Assembly (NCBI GenBank): GCA_051453625.1
Contig: JBOZIK010000001.1
Location: 155,059,731 to 155,123,730, forward strand
Source: Welwitschia mirabilis
Lineage: Eukaryota > Gnetophyta > Gnetopsida > Welwitschiales
Direction of reading: 5' to 3'
DNA length: 64,000 bases
The position numbers and the translations under genes are program-made. Under the pieces are notes generated by a model that was not told the DNA's origin, searched no databases, and saw only the letters and a list, made by a program, of their open reading frames with translations. Below are positions 37,200-48,481 of the stretch, piece after piece. Numbering within the stretch: position 1 is the stretch's first letter; the number at the start of each line of letters is the position of its first letter.

Positions 37200-38407
37200 G
37201 AAAGTTAAAATTGTTCATCATCTTGGATGTCCCCCTTTATCTTCTTTTCAATTTTACATTTTTTGGTATTTATTCTGATTCTTCTATTCATTTGCCTAGA
37301 TTTTTCAATTTCATTAGCTGTAGGTGCATCTAAAATGTACTGATATACACTATTACCACTTCCTTTTTGTTTTTATTCCATTTCTGTTTATGTCTGCTAC
37401 TGTAACTGTTGCTATGACACAGTATCTGGTGTGTTGTGAATGCACTCAGTGTTCTCCTATTCAACTGACTCATGCTCTTTTTTATTTTATTTTCCTGCAT
37501 TTGTTCTAGTTCTTCCTTTGACAGAATGTTATATTTGTTTTCCTATGTGATTGGATCGTTGTTTGGGATTAAGGCTAGCTTCTTTTTATAGTCTTTTTTC
37601 CTAACTTCTTGCTAATCATTCTTTTCATTCTTTTCATTTTTCTTATATTTCTCCATCATGTGCCTATTTTTACCACACTTTGAATATTACAATAAAATAT
37701 TTTCAATTTCAAGGTTAAAAATTAATTCTTCCCACATAGTATCCAAGATTTTTTTTTCGCATTAAAGTTATTTGGTTTTATATAAACGCATATTTTAGTT
37801 ATTGTCATTTTTACTATTACATCTATATCTTTATCGAGTTTAACAAACTCTTCTAACATATCATTAAGTTACTTGAAAAAATTAGGATGCCATATTTCTG
37901 GGTGGGGATTTGAGATATAGATCTAAACTAGAATGTTTTTAAAGATGGATGGCTTGTCAAGGATGAAGGAGGGTCATTTAGTTAAGGCTAAACCTCTATG
38001 ACCAAAAAAATAGAGCCTCCTGCTAGAACCTTATTCATTTCCTCTTCATTAGTAAAAGTAAAATGTAATAATTCATTTCTAAGAGGGATTATCTTAAAAT
38101 TTGTAGGAAATTTTTGATTGCACCATAAATGCACTTTTTTGATGAACAAAAGCCCTCCTAAGAATGGAAATTTACTAATGAGCCTATTTCTAAAGTGAGA
38201 CTTCAAACGCCTAGAATAGTTGATAGACATCTTTGCATGGATGATATCTCTTTCACGCTTGAATTCAAAATCCAAGTTAGAGAAGCTTTGAGGTTTGCTT
38301 TCCTTCAATGATACCATATAATATTTGGTACGAGATGATTCCACTACCATTAGATAGCCAAAACTCACTTCTACTACCTTGGATACCTTAAATCCACTTG
38401 ATCCCAT
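37200..38407 (-). pseudogene. LINE ORF1 (DUF4283-like) remnant
   Basis: The first 139 codons (38407-37988) are open. They include a basic middle part (INYSRRLKSHFRNRLIS), then NFKIIPLRNELLHFTFTNEE and EMNKVLAGGSIFLV, matching the FxFxxxEDxxxVLxxGPW core with GPW lost. After a stop come HPEIWHPNFFK and DIDVIVKMTITKICVYIKP, the conserved ARICVEI-like strand. A CCHC-like knuckle (YSKCGKNRHMME) lies near 37690. The length is comparable with intact plant ORF1 proteins, and the first third is unusually well preserved. It is probably dead all the same. Confidence 0.7.
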
Positions 38408-38717
38408 CCTTTAGGATTTTCGATGTTCATGATTCATCAATTAAAAAACCTTTTCTTAGGTGTAGGAAAATTGATGTAAGATCTAAGCATATGCTACTAT
38501 GCTATTTTGGGTTTTCATAGTAGATAGCATTACCAAGAATCTAAGCAGATAGTGCATTGAAGATGTGTTATGCCAAAAAAATTGAAACCACCTACAAAAA
38601 ACCTTAAAGGGAAAAACACACTTACATGGAGTAGTTGCGAAAGAGGAAGATACATTGATGCATGAAAGACATGCTAAATTTGGATAAGAACCCCCTCTCG
38701 GATTACTACTACATATG
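38408..38717. other. Spacer between LINE and element C
   Basis: Probably the 5' untranslated part of the minus-strand LINE, followed by the site where element C inserted. The last bases before the LTR (ACATATG) and the first after the far LTR (ATACCC) share only ATA, so a target-site duplication cannot be confirmed. Confidence 0.4.
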
Positions 38718-39729
38718 TGATAAGGATAAATTTTAATGTAAATTGTGCTTATTAATGAATTTTTTTAATTATCTTATTCATGCATTTTAAATAACAATAG
38801 ATGTTTTTATTTATTAATATAATTACTAATTAATAGGTTAGTTAGTTATTCTGTTACTAGGTTAGTATGTATATTTTTATTTAGTTATTCTGTTACTAGG
38901 TTAGTATGTATATTTTATTATTTCGTTTCAGGTATAGGATGCCATGTGGCATAAAAATGAAAGAGAAGGTTGAGGTGGTGAAGAAGCAGTAAAAAATCCC
39001 AACCATATACGTATTCCTAAGAAATAAAGAATGAAAATGAAAAACATAAACAAGGGTATAATAATATGATCACTATCAAAGGTGGGGATATTTTTGACAA
39101 AAATTTTTAGGAATAAACAAGTTAAGAAGGTTAAGAGAGGGAGCTCCAACTATCCTACAAAGGGTACAACATTGTTTTCCATACTCCATAGTGTTATCTA
39201 CAAAGGAGAATACAAGCCTTAGGACATCTTTATGTAACAATTAATATTTTAATAGAAAGCTAAAAAGCATATTTCAATATCATTGTGTGCATATGTTATT
39301 ACTTAAAAAGGTAATATTATCTTTATTTGCTCCTATTTATGTAGCTGAACATAAAATAGAATAATTAATAGTAATTAGAAGTAAGTAGTATCTAGCATCT
39401 CATCTAAATTCTATTATGATTTATTACCTTTACCATTTCCTCTTACTATAATGTATGTACATAGTAATTTAGTAGTAATAAACCAACCTAACTGGTTCAA
39501 GTAACTTTATCATGAGACTATTATGATGATGCATTTTGAACTAAATGGTTGAATTTCAACTAGTTCTTTAATAAGCCTTTGGTTATTTTTATGTAATAAT
39601 GTAGGCTTATTTNNNNNNNNNNTTTTTAAGTTAACAGTAGCATAGTTTCTACATTTTTCTAGTATTATTTTACATTGTTTAAATTTAATAATATTTTTTG
39701 CACCTGTTTCATCATATAAGCACCCATCA
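38718..39729 (+). repeat. 5' LTR of element C
   Basis: It starts TGATAAGGATAAATTTTAAT and ends CACCCATCA. It aligns along its length with 52303-53222 (TGATGAGGATAAATTTTAAT ... CATCCATCA). An internal duplication of TTAGTTATTCTGTTACTAGG at 38842-38906 and a 10-N gap explain the extra length compared with the 3' LTR. Confidence 0.85.
39613..39622. other. Assembly gap, 10 N
   Basis: Ten undetermined bases inside the 5' LTR of element C. The 3' LTR has no matching extra sequence there (around 53110). Confidence 0.9.
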
Positions 39730-39730
39730 T

Positions 39731-39748
39731 TTTGGTGCTAGAAGGAGG
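39731..39748 (+). other. Primer-binding site of element C
   Basis: Directly after the LTR comes TTTGGTGCTAGAAGGAGG. The TGG start and position are right for a tRNA primer site. Reversing likely C-to-T changes gives a TGGCGCC-type start. The exact tRNA is not determined. Confidence 0.55.
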
Positions 39749-40199
39749 TCCACTTTAAAGTCAACTACTGAAGATGATAAAAACTATGATCTAATAAGAT
39801 GGCCAAGGAAAATGATGGGATGAAAGAGGTAGGTATGTCAGAGATCCATATAAATATGATCTAGATGAGTAGACTGGAAATAATGTTAAAATAGAATTAG
39901 AAGAACAAGATTTTACATAGGATGAAATCATCCTTAAAAAGATGGTAAAATAATAAATCTTTACTAAATTAATGATTAAATTTGAGTAATAATTGTGTAA
40001 TATTCTTACATCACCTCACTCACAAGGATAATCTTCTCAAAAGGTTCAAATAAAAAGAACTAAAAAGAAAGTTGTAACGAAATGCTATTGGGAAGATGAT
40101 GGAGATTCAAGACCATTAAATCATGGTACCCATTCATTAGAAGATTTAAGTCCTATTAATTCTATAATGTTACGAAAACCAAACAAAGTAAGAAATATA

Positions 40200-40620
40200 A
40201 ATATTACCACGATACCTACTTTTGAAGGTAAAAAGTCAAAAGAACCCTTAGATGTTCAACTATGGTATCACAGAAATCCTAATCATGCTTTTAGATCCTA
40301 AGGAGCTCTTAAAAATTCTTTTCTAGCCAAATTTCAACCCTCTGAGGGAACAAATCTTAAACATTAAACAAAGAGATAATAAAATATTTGATGAATTCAT
40401 GGATAGATATAACATATTGTTAGCTAAATGTCCTAATCATGGAATCACAGTTATGGAATGAATCAGAGATTCACTAAGAGGACTATAGAGTCAGATATTG
40501 AAATAATTAGACTTGTTATGCAAAAAAAGCATTAGGATAAAGAATGTCCAAGAAATGGGAGAAGCCATTCCTTAATTCTATAACATGGATCAAGAATAGG
40601 GATAAGAAAACGAAAAGGAA
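40200..40620 (+). pseudogene. gag remnant of element C
   Basis: It opens with NITTIPTFEGKKSKEPLDVQ. Two frames then give LAKFQPSEGTNLK (about 40323-40361) and IKQRDNKIFDEFMDRYNILL followed by AKCPNHGI (40363-40446). This is the F-x-F-P...T-x-L...I-x-F-x-Q...E-x-F...RF-x-LL-x-x-CP-x-HG block of Athila/Tat-type capsid proteins. A one-base frameshift sits at about 40361. Basic, lysine-rich sequence continues to 41100 without a clear zinc knuckle. The product would have formed the virus-like particle shell. Confidence 0.75.
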
Positions 40621-41529
40621 AAAAAGGTAAACGTAGTATGTACCCTAGAAGTAGATGGTAGTGTATATAGTTTAAAACATATCAGTCTTATGGAAAAAGT
40701 AGCTAAAAAGTAACTAATAGTATGGTAGAAAAGTTTGATTAGTTAGTTGTACAACATTTTAAGGAGGAAGAAGGACCTACATGTGAGCATTGTGAGAAAG
40801 ACAATCATGATGGAATAAAAATGTACTTGGATGCAATAATTTTTTCAATGGCTAGACATAAATAGGTTAGATTTAAATTTTAGAAATCAACCTCAAACTA
40901 GAAAAAAAATCATATCCTTATCAAGGTAGAAAATAAAAAGATAAAATAGAAAGACTTTACAAAGGTATGTAAATTCAAAAAGGCAAGAACAATATGAATA
41001 CTATAGAAATTGAAAAAAAAAAAAATCCAAAAGATCAAGGAGAAAAATCAAAAATGAAGAAAAAAACGAAAAAAAATCCTTGCCCAATCTCAACCAAATC
41101 ATAAAGAAGTAATAAGCAAGGTAGTAACTACTAGATTTGGGAAGCAAAAAGTCACATATAAATCATAGAAAAAGAATAAAGATTCAAGAAACTTGCTAGA
41201 TAAAGAATAAAAATAGACTGAAAGAAAAATAGTGGGTGATGTCTCAATAGTTTCTTTACTTTTTCCAATGAGAAGTAAATAAGTAGAACATCCAAAAGTT
41301 GAAAAGGATATAGAATATTTAACAAATAAATTATAATATACAAAAGTATCATTACCTCTTTTAAAGCTATTGAAAGACATGCCTTTGTATTGAAAATAAA
41401 TGAAGAGCATGTATTTCAATCAAAAGAGTAAAAAGTAAAGAAAGGAAAAAAAACAAATTGAAATGTTAAGGAAGGATCAAGTTTCTTGTACTTTGACACA
41501 AGTTATTCAAAATAAACAACACAAAATGT

Positions 41530-41940
41530 ATAGTGATCCTGGAGCACCTATGATAGATGTAAAAATTGATGGAAAACTCAGAGTAGAAGAACTTGTAAAT
41601 CTTGGAGTGAGTATTAATGTTATGGCCTATGAAAATTATGAAGAATTAAGAAAACCAAAGTTAATACCTTAACAAGGAAAAGTTCAGTTAGTAGATGTCT
41701 TAGCAGTGACGTCTAAAGGAGTTCTAAAGGATGTACCCATTGAACTTCAAGATTTCATCTATTTGATAGATTCATTAGTGATGAAGACTTAAGGAGATAC
41801 CCATGCAGTAATCTTAGGAAAACCTTGAATGGCTGCCACAGGCACTACTATTTATTCTAAAAGAGGGATAATGGAAATAAGTCTAGGAGATCTTAAAAAA
41901 GAGATTAAACTTTTTGATACAATAATTTTTGAAGAAATGG
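41530..41940 (+). pseudogene. Aspartic protease remnant of element C
   Basis: An open stretch (41463-41672) contains DPGAPMIDVKIDGKL and EELVNLGVSINVMAYENYEE. The catalytic D-L/S/T-G-A is degraded to N-L-G-V. After a stop the frame continues with GKVQLVDVLAVTSKGVLKD, VPIELQDFIYLIDSLVM, HAVILGKP and TTIYSKRGIMEISLGD, the flap and the ILGRPFLATA-type block of plant Ty3/gypsy proteases. The Asp-to-Asn change alone would abolish activity. It would have processed the Gag-Pol polyprotein. Confidence 0.75.
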
Positions 41941-42299
41941 TATAGACTACAAAAGAAATAACCAATGCAATTTTAATGCAGAAAGTTAATTTGATGTTAA
42001 ATAAATAAAATGAAGAGAAATATAAGGAGGAATATTTGATAACTCAAGAGATAGAAAAGCCTCCACTTAAGGAAGAGTTAGAATATATGAAGTAGCTCCT
42101 AACAGACCCCTTATCATAAATAGTTGTTTAACTCATTCTTAGAAAAGAAAACTTAAGATAATGTTGATTAAAAGAAAATAATCCTTTGCTTGGGATCATA
42201 CAGATATTAAAGGAATAGATATAAAAGTATGTCAACATAAAATCTATTTAAATACTTCTATCAAACCAAACAGACAACTAGAAAGAAGATGTAACCTAC

Positions 42300-43330
42300 A
42301 CATGCAAGAGATAATTATATGAGAGATTTTTGAACTCTTGGATAAAGGATTCATTTATCCCATATCTAATTCAGAATGGGTTAGTTTTGTGATAGCTATA
42401 CCAAAGAAAGGAAATAAATGGAGAGTATCTATAGACTTCAAAATGTTAAATACTGTAACTTATAAAGATCATTTTCCTCTTCCATTTATAGACCAAGTTT
42501 TAGAAAGAGTATTTAGACATTAATACTATAGTATTTTAGATGGATACAGTGGTTATAACCAAGTTCCTATAGCTTTAAAGAACCAAGGAAAAAAATTTTC
42601 ACTTACCATTGAGGTACTTATATTTATAATATACTACCATTTAGATAATGTAATATTCTTGCTATTTTTCAAAGGTTAGTAAATAGCATTTNNNNNNNNN
42701 NNNNNNNNNNNNNNNNNNNNNNNNNNNNNNNNNNNNNNNNNNNNNNNNNNNNNNNNNNNNNNNNNNNNNNNNNNNNNNNNNNNNNNNNNNNAACTTTCAC
42801 TTATTATTAAGGTACTTATGCTTATAGAATACTACCATTTGGATTATGTAATGGTCCCACTACTTTTCAAAGGTTACTAGATAGCATTTTTCAAGATATG
42901 ATATGGAGATCAGTCAAAGTATTTATGGATGATTTATCAATTTTTGGAAATGACTTTAAAGAATTACTCAATAGACTAGAAAGAGTATTATATAGATGTG
43001 AAGAAGAACACCTTAGACTTAGCTAGTCAAAAAGTCATCTTATAATGATAGAATACATAGTTCCAACATATAATATTTCTTAAAAAGGAATTAAAACTAA
43101 TGAATAAAAAATGAAAGATATAAAAAACATCCCAACCCAAACCAAATTGAAGGAATTTAGATCTTTCATAGAACATGTTGAATATTATAAAAGATTTATA
43201 TCCAACTTTAGTAAATTTTATAAACTTTCGAGTAACCTCTTACAAAAGGATGTGGAATATGAATGGACTGATAAATGTCAAAATGCTTATTGAACCTTAA
43301 AGGATAAAATTTTATCAACAACTATTTTAT
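42300..43330 (+). pseudogene. Reverse transcriptase remnant of element C
   Basis: An open start (42338-42520) has KGFIYPISNSEWVSFVIAIP, KKGNKWRVSIDFKMLN and HFPLPFIDQVLERVF. It is followed by ILDGYSGYNQVPIALKNQGK (42537-42593). After a 100-N gap the sequence resumes with part of the same block and then the catalytic VFMDDLSIFG (42919-42948), both Asp kept. The thumb/connection KEFRSFIEHVEYYKRFISNF is at about 43150-43212. Blocks 1-7 of a Ty3/gypsy RT are present but interrupted by stops and the gap. Confidence 0.85.
42692..42791. other. Assembly gap, 100 N, with duplicated flanks
   Basis: Bases 42594-42691 before and 42792-42889 after the gap are two copies of the same RT segment that differ at about 18 of 98 positions, mostly transitions. 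Confidence 0.9.
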
Positions 43331-43344
43331 AAGGGCAAAATTGG

Positions 43345-43720
43345 ACAAGACCATTCCACATTATGATTGATGCATCTAGTCATGGTATGGGAGTAGTATT
43401 ACAATAAAAAGATAAAGACAATAAACCTTATGTCATTGCTTACATTAGAAAGAACTTTAAACTAGCTCAACAAAATTACACAGTAATAGAAAAAGAGTTT
43501 TCAACAGTGATAATGATATTAGAAAAAATTAGACACTATATTTTAGGTTATGAAGTAAAAGTTTATACTGACTATAGTGCCATTAGATTTTTGATGAATA
43601 AGAAAGAAGCAAACTCAAGAATTATGAGGTGGATACTATTATTGTAAGAGTTTGATTTATAAATTATTGATAGGAAAGGAATATATAATGTGCTAGTGAT
43701 CACCTCTTAAGGTTAGAATT
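43345..43720 (+). pseudogene. RNase H remnant of element C
   Basis: It reads PFHIMIDASSHGMGVVLQ (about 43354-43407), KDNKPYVIAYIRKNFKLAQQ, NYTVIEKEFSTVIMILEKI, and RHYILGYEVKVYTDYSAIRF, closing with MNKKEANSRIMRWILLL. The conserved D-A-S, E-K-E and T-D-H/Y positions of the catalytic set are visible. Only two stops occur before 43700, so this is one of the better preserved domains. It degrades the RNA strand during element replication. Confidence 0.85.
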
Positions 43721-43899
43721 TCTGAATAAAGAATAGATCAATATAAGAAATAAGTTTCCAGATGAACATCTTTTTAAGATAACAACAAATCCAAGGTATG
43801 CTGATATAGTCAAGTTTCTTATGAGTAAAATATTATTATCTTTCATGACTTATTATGAAAGAAAAAGATTATCAAGGGAATCTAGAAATTATATTTGAC

Positions 43900-44600
43900 A
43901 TGATAAAATGTTATTTAAATAATGTAAAGATCATGTTATTAGAAGATGTATAATGGAAAACCTACTAAGAGAAATCTTAAAGAAATCTCATGAAGAAGAA
44001 GAAGGAAGAAAATATGATGAAAAAGGAACAAGAATGAAAATTCTTTATATGTGATACTATTAACCCACCATATTCAAGGGTTCATATGCTTATATCCAAG
44101 GTTGTGATAAATGTCAAAGTGAAGGCACACTTAGCCAAAAGTTAGAAATCCAGCAATAATGAATTTAGACAATCAAACCTTTTGATGTTCATGGAATAGA
44201 TTTTATTAAACCTATTAATCCACATCCTTTGGAAAAAGATATATTTTGGTCTACATTAATTACTTCACTAAATGGGCTAAGGTTGAGGCTATGACTAACT
44301 GTTCTTACCAAACCATAGTTAAATTTTTCCTTAAAAATATTATCTATCAATTTGAAGCCCTCCAAAGTCTTATATCTAATAGAGAAACTCATTTCACTAA
44401 TGAAGTCTTTCAGAAGCTTTTGACCAAATTTGAAATACATTACAAACTCTTTACTATCTACCATCCTCAACCTAATGGCTAAACTAAAGTAACTAATAGA
44501 GAAATAAATAGCATATTAAAAAAATTCATAAATTAAAAAAAATAGATTAAACTAATAAATTAAATGAAGCTTTACAGGATTATAGAATAACTTGGAAACA
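43900..44600 (+). pseudogene. Integrase remnant of element C
   Basis: The zinc-binding part has KSHEEEEG and GCDKCQSEGTLSQKLEI (44099-44150). The catalytic core has DVHGIDFIKPINPHPL (44184-44231), YINYFTKWAKVEAMTNCSY and QFEALQSLISNRETHFTNEV. In the last of these the second catalytic Asp has become Asn (SDR to SNR). YHPQPNG then a stop for Gln, then TNREINSILKKFI and KLNEALQDYRITWK-like sequence follow, at the edge of the large gap. The C-terminal domain is lost in the gap. The product would have inserted the element DNA. Confidence 0.85.
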
Positions 44601-45337
44601 NNNNNNNNNNNNNNNNNNNNNNNNNNNNNNNNNNNNNNNNNNNNNNNNNNNNNNNNNNNNNNNNNNNNNNNNNNNNNNNNNNNNNNNNNNNNNNNNNNNN
44701 NNNNNNNNNNNNNNNNNNNNNNNNNNNNNNNNNNNNNNNNNNNNNNNNNNNNNNNNNNNNNNNNNNNNNNNNNNNNNNNNNNNNNNNNNNNNNNNNNNNN
44801 NNNNNNNNNNNNNNNNNNNNNNNNNNNNNNNNNNNNNNNNNNNNNNNNNNNNNNNNNNNNNNNNNNNNNNNNNNNNNNNNNNNNNNNNNNNNNNNNNNNN
44901 NNNNNNNNNNNNNNNNNNNNNNNNNNNNNNNNNNNNNNNNNNNNNNNNNNNNNNNNNNNNNNNNNNNNNNNNNNNNNNNNNNNNNNNNNNNNNNNNNNNN
45001 NNNNNNNNNNNNNNNNNNNNNNNNNNNNNNNNNNNNNNNNNNNNNNNNNNNNNNNNNNNNNNNNNNNNNNNNNNNNNNNNNNNNNNNNNNNNNNNNNNNN
45101 NNNNNNNNNNNNNNNNNNNNNNNNNNNNNNNNNNNNNNNNNNNNNNNNNNNNNNNNNNNNNNNNNNNNNNNNNNNNNNNNNNNNNNNNNNNNNNNNNNNN
45201 NNNNNNNNNNNNNNNNNNNNNNNNNNNNNNNNNNNNNNNNNNNNNNNNNNNNNNNNNNNNNNNNNNNNNNNNNNNNNNNNNNNNNNNNNNNNNNNNNNNN
45301 NNNNNNNNNNNNNNNNNNNNNNNNNNNNNNNNNNNNN
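44601..45337. other. Assembly gap, 737 N
   Basis: It begins in the C-terminal part of the integrase and ends in a GA microsatellite. The non-round size suggests an estimated gap. Confidence 0.9.

Positions 45338-45411
<74 letters not shown>
45338..45411. repeat. (GA)n microsatellite
   Basis: About 36 GA dinucleotides with one AA interruption directly follow the large gap. It is the probable reason that assembly stopped here. Confidence 0.95.
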
Positions 45412-46099
45412 AATATTCCTAAGAGGGATCTTTGGCAGTGCAATATGATAGCTATTAGAACTTTATTGAGGGGTTAGGTAGCCATGATTTAAATATATTT
45501 AAAAAATAATATCCTGTAGTCCTTAATCATCTGACACTGATTACACTCTCCTCATTATGATTAACTCATGTTGTAAAAAATAAAAGAATTAAGGAATAGT
45601 TGTGCCCTAAGAGTCATTTAAGACACGGCTAGTTACTAAAACTCTAACTCTATTACAACTTATTAAAAAAAAAAAGAGGGATTAAGAGAGAAAAAGAATC
45701 AAAAAAACAAATTCTAATATGTGATGGAATGTGTATCCAAATATTTTGATTTCAATAACATGCACAATCATTAAATTTTATTTAAGCTAAAGAAAAGCTT
45801 CAAAGTTTTACAATCATTTTGCAGTATTATAATAATTTAATAAATTATCTGGTTTGAAGTTCCTTTAATGAAATTGATATGTCCATAATACTATAAAATA
45901 ATATTAAAAAATTTTATTTGAAATAAGAATAAAAAAATTTATTAAGAAAAAGCATTTATTACATCTAGTCACAAAGTAATAGCAAAAACACCTCTCAAAT
46001 CACTAAATAAGTAAACTGCAACTCAAGCAACTCAATTTTTATAGAGAATAAAAAACTTCTTCCTCCTATGAGAATGCCTAGTCTTATGTGTTAACCTTA
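45412..46099. other. No gene recognised
   Basis: AT-rich DNA between the microsatellite and the antisense ORF remnant. No conserved words are visible. Confidence 0.5.
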
Positions 46100-46705
46100 T
46101 AGAATTCTTACTTAGAGGCAATATATGCATCTTACTTAGAGATTCCAACAACATTTTAATCTTATCTAGGTGGGCTTGCTAAAAGTTTGAGTAAGGTTTA
46201 GCATCTTAACTCATCTTTTCTATATTTTCCTTGTCAAAACTCAATGTGGTAAGGCTAAGAGTAGGGTTTGTGGCTTGAAGTTGATCTACCTTTTTTTGTA
46301 GAACCTACATTTACCCAATTAGCTGGCCCAAAGAAATGTGACAAGCCGTATCCTCATAATTGAGTTACTAATGTAGTTTCTTAGTTCTCACCCTTAGATA
46401 CTCACCCACCAAGTTATGTATAATAGGACCAAAACTCAAAGGAATGACACCACTACCAAAATACTCTTTGTCAACCTCAGTGATAAAGAATTCTAAGATG
46501 TCTAAGACCTTAGCAGTGGACTTATAATTATAGTAAGAACACTATTGTATTGCATTTTCAGACCTAATAGAGACTTGAGGTGATTAGGGATCTACACTAC
46601 TAATGAACATATTTATTTATGTAGAACTCAGGTTGAATAAATAATACTTTACCTTATTGACACTAGAGGAAACAATGGGAGAAGTATAAGAAGTGAAATC
46701 CATAA
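46100..46705 (-). pseudogene. Antisense unidentified ORF remnant with coiled-coil part
   Basis: The minus strand reads AKVLDILEFFITEVDKEYFG, SGVIPLSFGPIIHNLVGEYL, RVRTKKLH, two stops, LNYEDTACHISLGQLIG, VLQKKVDQLQATNPTLSL and SFDKENIEKMS, then HLDKIKMLLESLSKMHI. The second half has heptad spacing typical of a coiled coil. Stops are TAG, TAA and similar decay products. I do not recognise the family. It is probably the C-terminal part of a transposon-encoded structural protein, opposite in strand to element C, so it is a nested fragment or an antisense gene of the element. Confidence 0.5.
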
Positions 46706-47274
46706 GGGTTAATGAGGAAAATATGAGAAAGAGTAGAAAATACTTAAGTGAAGAAATTCTTAAGCTCAGGTAAAGAGTGATGGATGATTAGTATGTAAAG
46801 AACAAGATTTATAGCACAAGTCTTACTATCATGCTTGACAAGTGTAATTGATTTTAAGATACCTAGTGCACATGTGTTTAGTTTTAAAGTAAAGAATTAC
46901 GTAAAACCGATACACCTATTTGCTAATAGGTGAAGTGTGTCAAGTATCAATAGAAATATTCTTGAATCGAGGGATTTCAAACTAACTAAGATTCAATCTA
47001 AAATTAGAAATTTAGATTAATTTATGATTAGTTTAGATTTTTCAAACTACATGCTATTACAGAGGCCTACCAATCTTTAACACCCTAAACTATAGTACCA
47101 GGTAATTGTAAAAATCCTACAAATACTTTTGATCAAAATAAAATTCTTTTTAGGCTATATCTAATGAATTAAAGAAGATTTTTCTTTATTTTAATTAAAG
47201 AAAAAGTGAGAAATGAAAATTATCAATGTTTCTCTTCTAACAAAAGCTAGGCCTTGAAATTAAAAATATCACTT
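46706..47274. other. No gene recognised
   Basis: AT-rich DNA upstream (in minus orientation) of the antisense ORF remnant, with short readable antisense pieces near 46706 only. Confidence 0.4.
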
Positions 47275-47700
47275 GGTTGAAAAACACCAACCCCAAAGCC
47301 AAAACTTTTAGTTAGATTTTAGCTAAAACCATTGTAAAAAAAACTTAAATCTTTTGGCTAACACTAGCTCAAAGTTGAAACTTTGAAATAGATCTTAAGC
47401 CAAATTATTTATCTTCTTATGATTTAGAACCTGAAATTAAACAAAATCTTATAATTGACTAAGATCAACTCGAAGTCAAAACTTTAAGTTGGATTTCAAC
47501 CCAATCCAATAACTTCTTCACTTACATACAAGAAAGAAAATCATCTAGTCAACTGATACTAATCCAAAGTCATAACTTTGAATCTAATTTTAAATTAGAA
47601 CATTAGCAAGAAAGTCCAAGAAGTTGACTAATACTAATCCAAAGCTGAAGCTTTAGATCATATTTCAAGCCAACTTTGCCTTTTAAACTTCCTTCTAAAA
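47275..47700. repeat. Degenerate tandem repeats, units of about 65-100 bp
   Basis: Five successive units share the core TTGACTAAnACTAAnCCAAA, then GTCAAAACTTTGAAT and AGATTTCAAGCCAA. They begin near 47279, 47361, 47460, 47550 and 47626. Divergence between units is large, so the array is old. Confidence 0.55.
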
Positions 47701-47819
47701 AAAAGGTCTTATTCTTAATGACCCCTTTATCTTATCTTTTTAACTCTATCATGAGACTTTGCTTTATCATTATTACTTGCTTTTATAATGATGATGGTTA
47801 GAATTTGAAGGACCCCATC

Positions 47820-48000
47820 TAGAACTCAAGGGTTCTTGATGACCACCATCAAATTCTTTTAAATACCTTCATAATGGATTCAACGGTTCCTATTAAGAAC
47901 TCAAGGATTCTCAATGACCCTCCTTAGATCTAGTGCCATCAAGAGTAGTCACCACTTAAATGTGCCTTTCCATTAATTCCACTTAAACGTGTTCTCGATG
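47820..48000. repeat. Second degenerate tandem repeat, about 75-bp units
   Basis: GAACTCAAGGGTTCTTGATG (47824) and GAACTCAAGGATTCTCAATG (47899) are followed by a weaker ACGTGTTCTCGATGACACC (47988). Each is followed by a C-rich ACCxxCxTC stretch. Two to three units can be followed. Confidence 0.5.
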
Positions 48001-48238
48001 ACACCTCTTCATTATTGATGATCTCCATTGCAAGGTTAGTTTCATATCATCTCAACCATATCAGCATCTACAATTTTAGCTTCAAATCTATAAATTTTTT
48101 AAATTTACACCTTACCAATATGTCATTCAAATTTTTCTAACATTAGTAAAGTACAAGAATTTTTAGTTTCATCTATCTTTTTTAGGGTAAGATTTCTTAT
48201 TTATAACTTAAGCATGTGAATTAAATCCAAAAATAAGT

Positions 48239-48481
48239 ATGATTTTTTATCTATTTCAAGTGGAAAATAGATCAGTAATTTTTACTTTTACCCTTGCATT
48301 GTACTTTATCATGTTTAGCTACTTTCTTCTTTTTAAGCTTCTCAGCAATGGTGGAATTTGTTCGAGTAAAAATTTCAGGTATTATCAATACTTTACTTTA
48401 AGCATTCAAGATCATTTTGAATTTTGCTTGAGAGGAAAGTTGAATGAATTCTATATAGACAAGATTTTTACATCTAGTTAA
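48239..48481 (+). other. 80-codon open frame with a hydrophobic stretch, doubtful
   Basis: The frame holds a membrane-like segment FTLALYFIMFSYFLLFKLL, which might recall env-like ORFs of some Athila elements. It lies upstream of, and not clearly continuous with, the extra ORF of element C. In AT-rich DNA such hydrophobic frames arise easily, so the gene call is weak. Confidence 0.2.

Larger units (their letters stand above)
34040..38407 (-). mobile_element. L1-type plant LINE, minus strand, decayed
   Basis: A near full-length two-ORF LINE on the minus strand. The order is ORF1 (DUF4283-like plus zinc knuckle), endonuclease, reverse transcriptase, C-terminal zf-RVT domain, and a W-LLWK end at about 34210. 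It faces the plus-strand LINE tail to tail, with about 1 kb of unrelated ORF between. All domains are interrupted by stops. Confidence 0.8.

Noticed and set aside
41099-41419. Minus-strand frames of 66 and 106 codons
   Set aside because: They lie opposite the lysine-rich gag-protease linker of element C and are hydrophobic shadows of A-rich sequence.
44580-45443. Open frames of 276-287 codons on both strands
   Set aside because: They consist of undetermined bases plus a GA/CT microsatellite and carry no coding information.
47275-47700. Possible CRISPR-like array because of regular repeats
   Set aside because: Units are degenerate and contiguous without unique spacers, and the sequence is from a plant nuclear genome.
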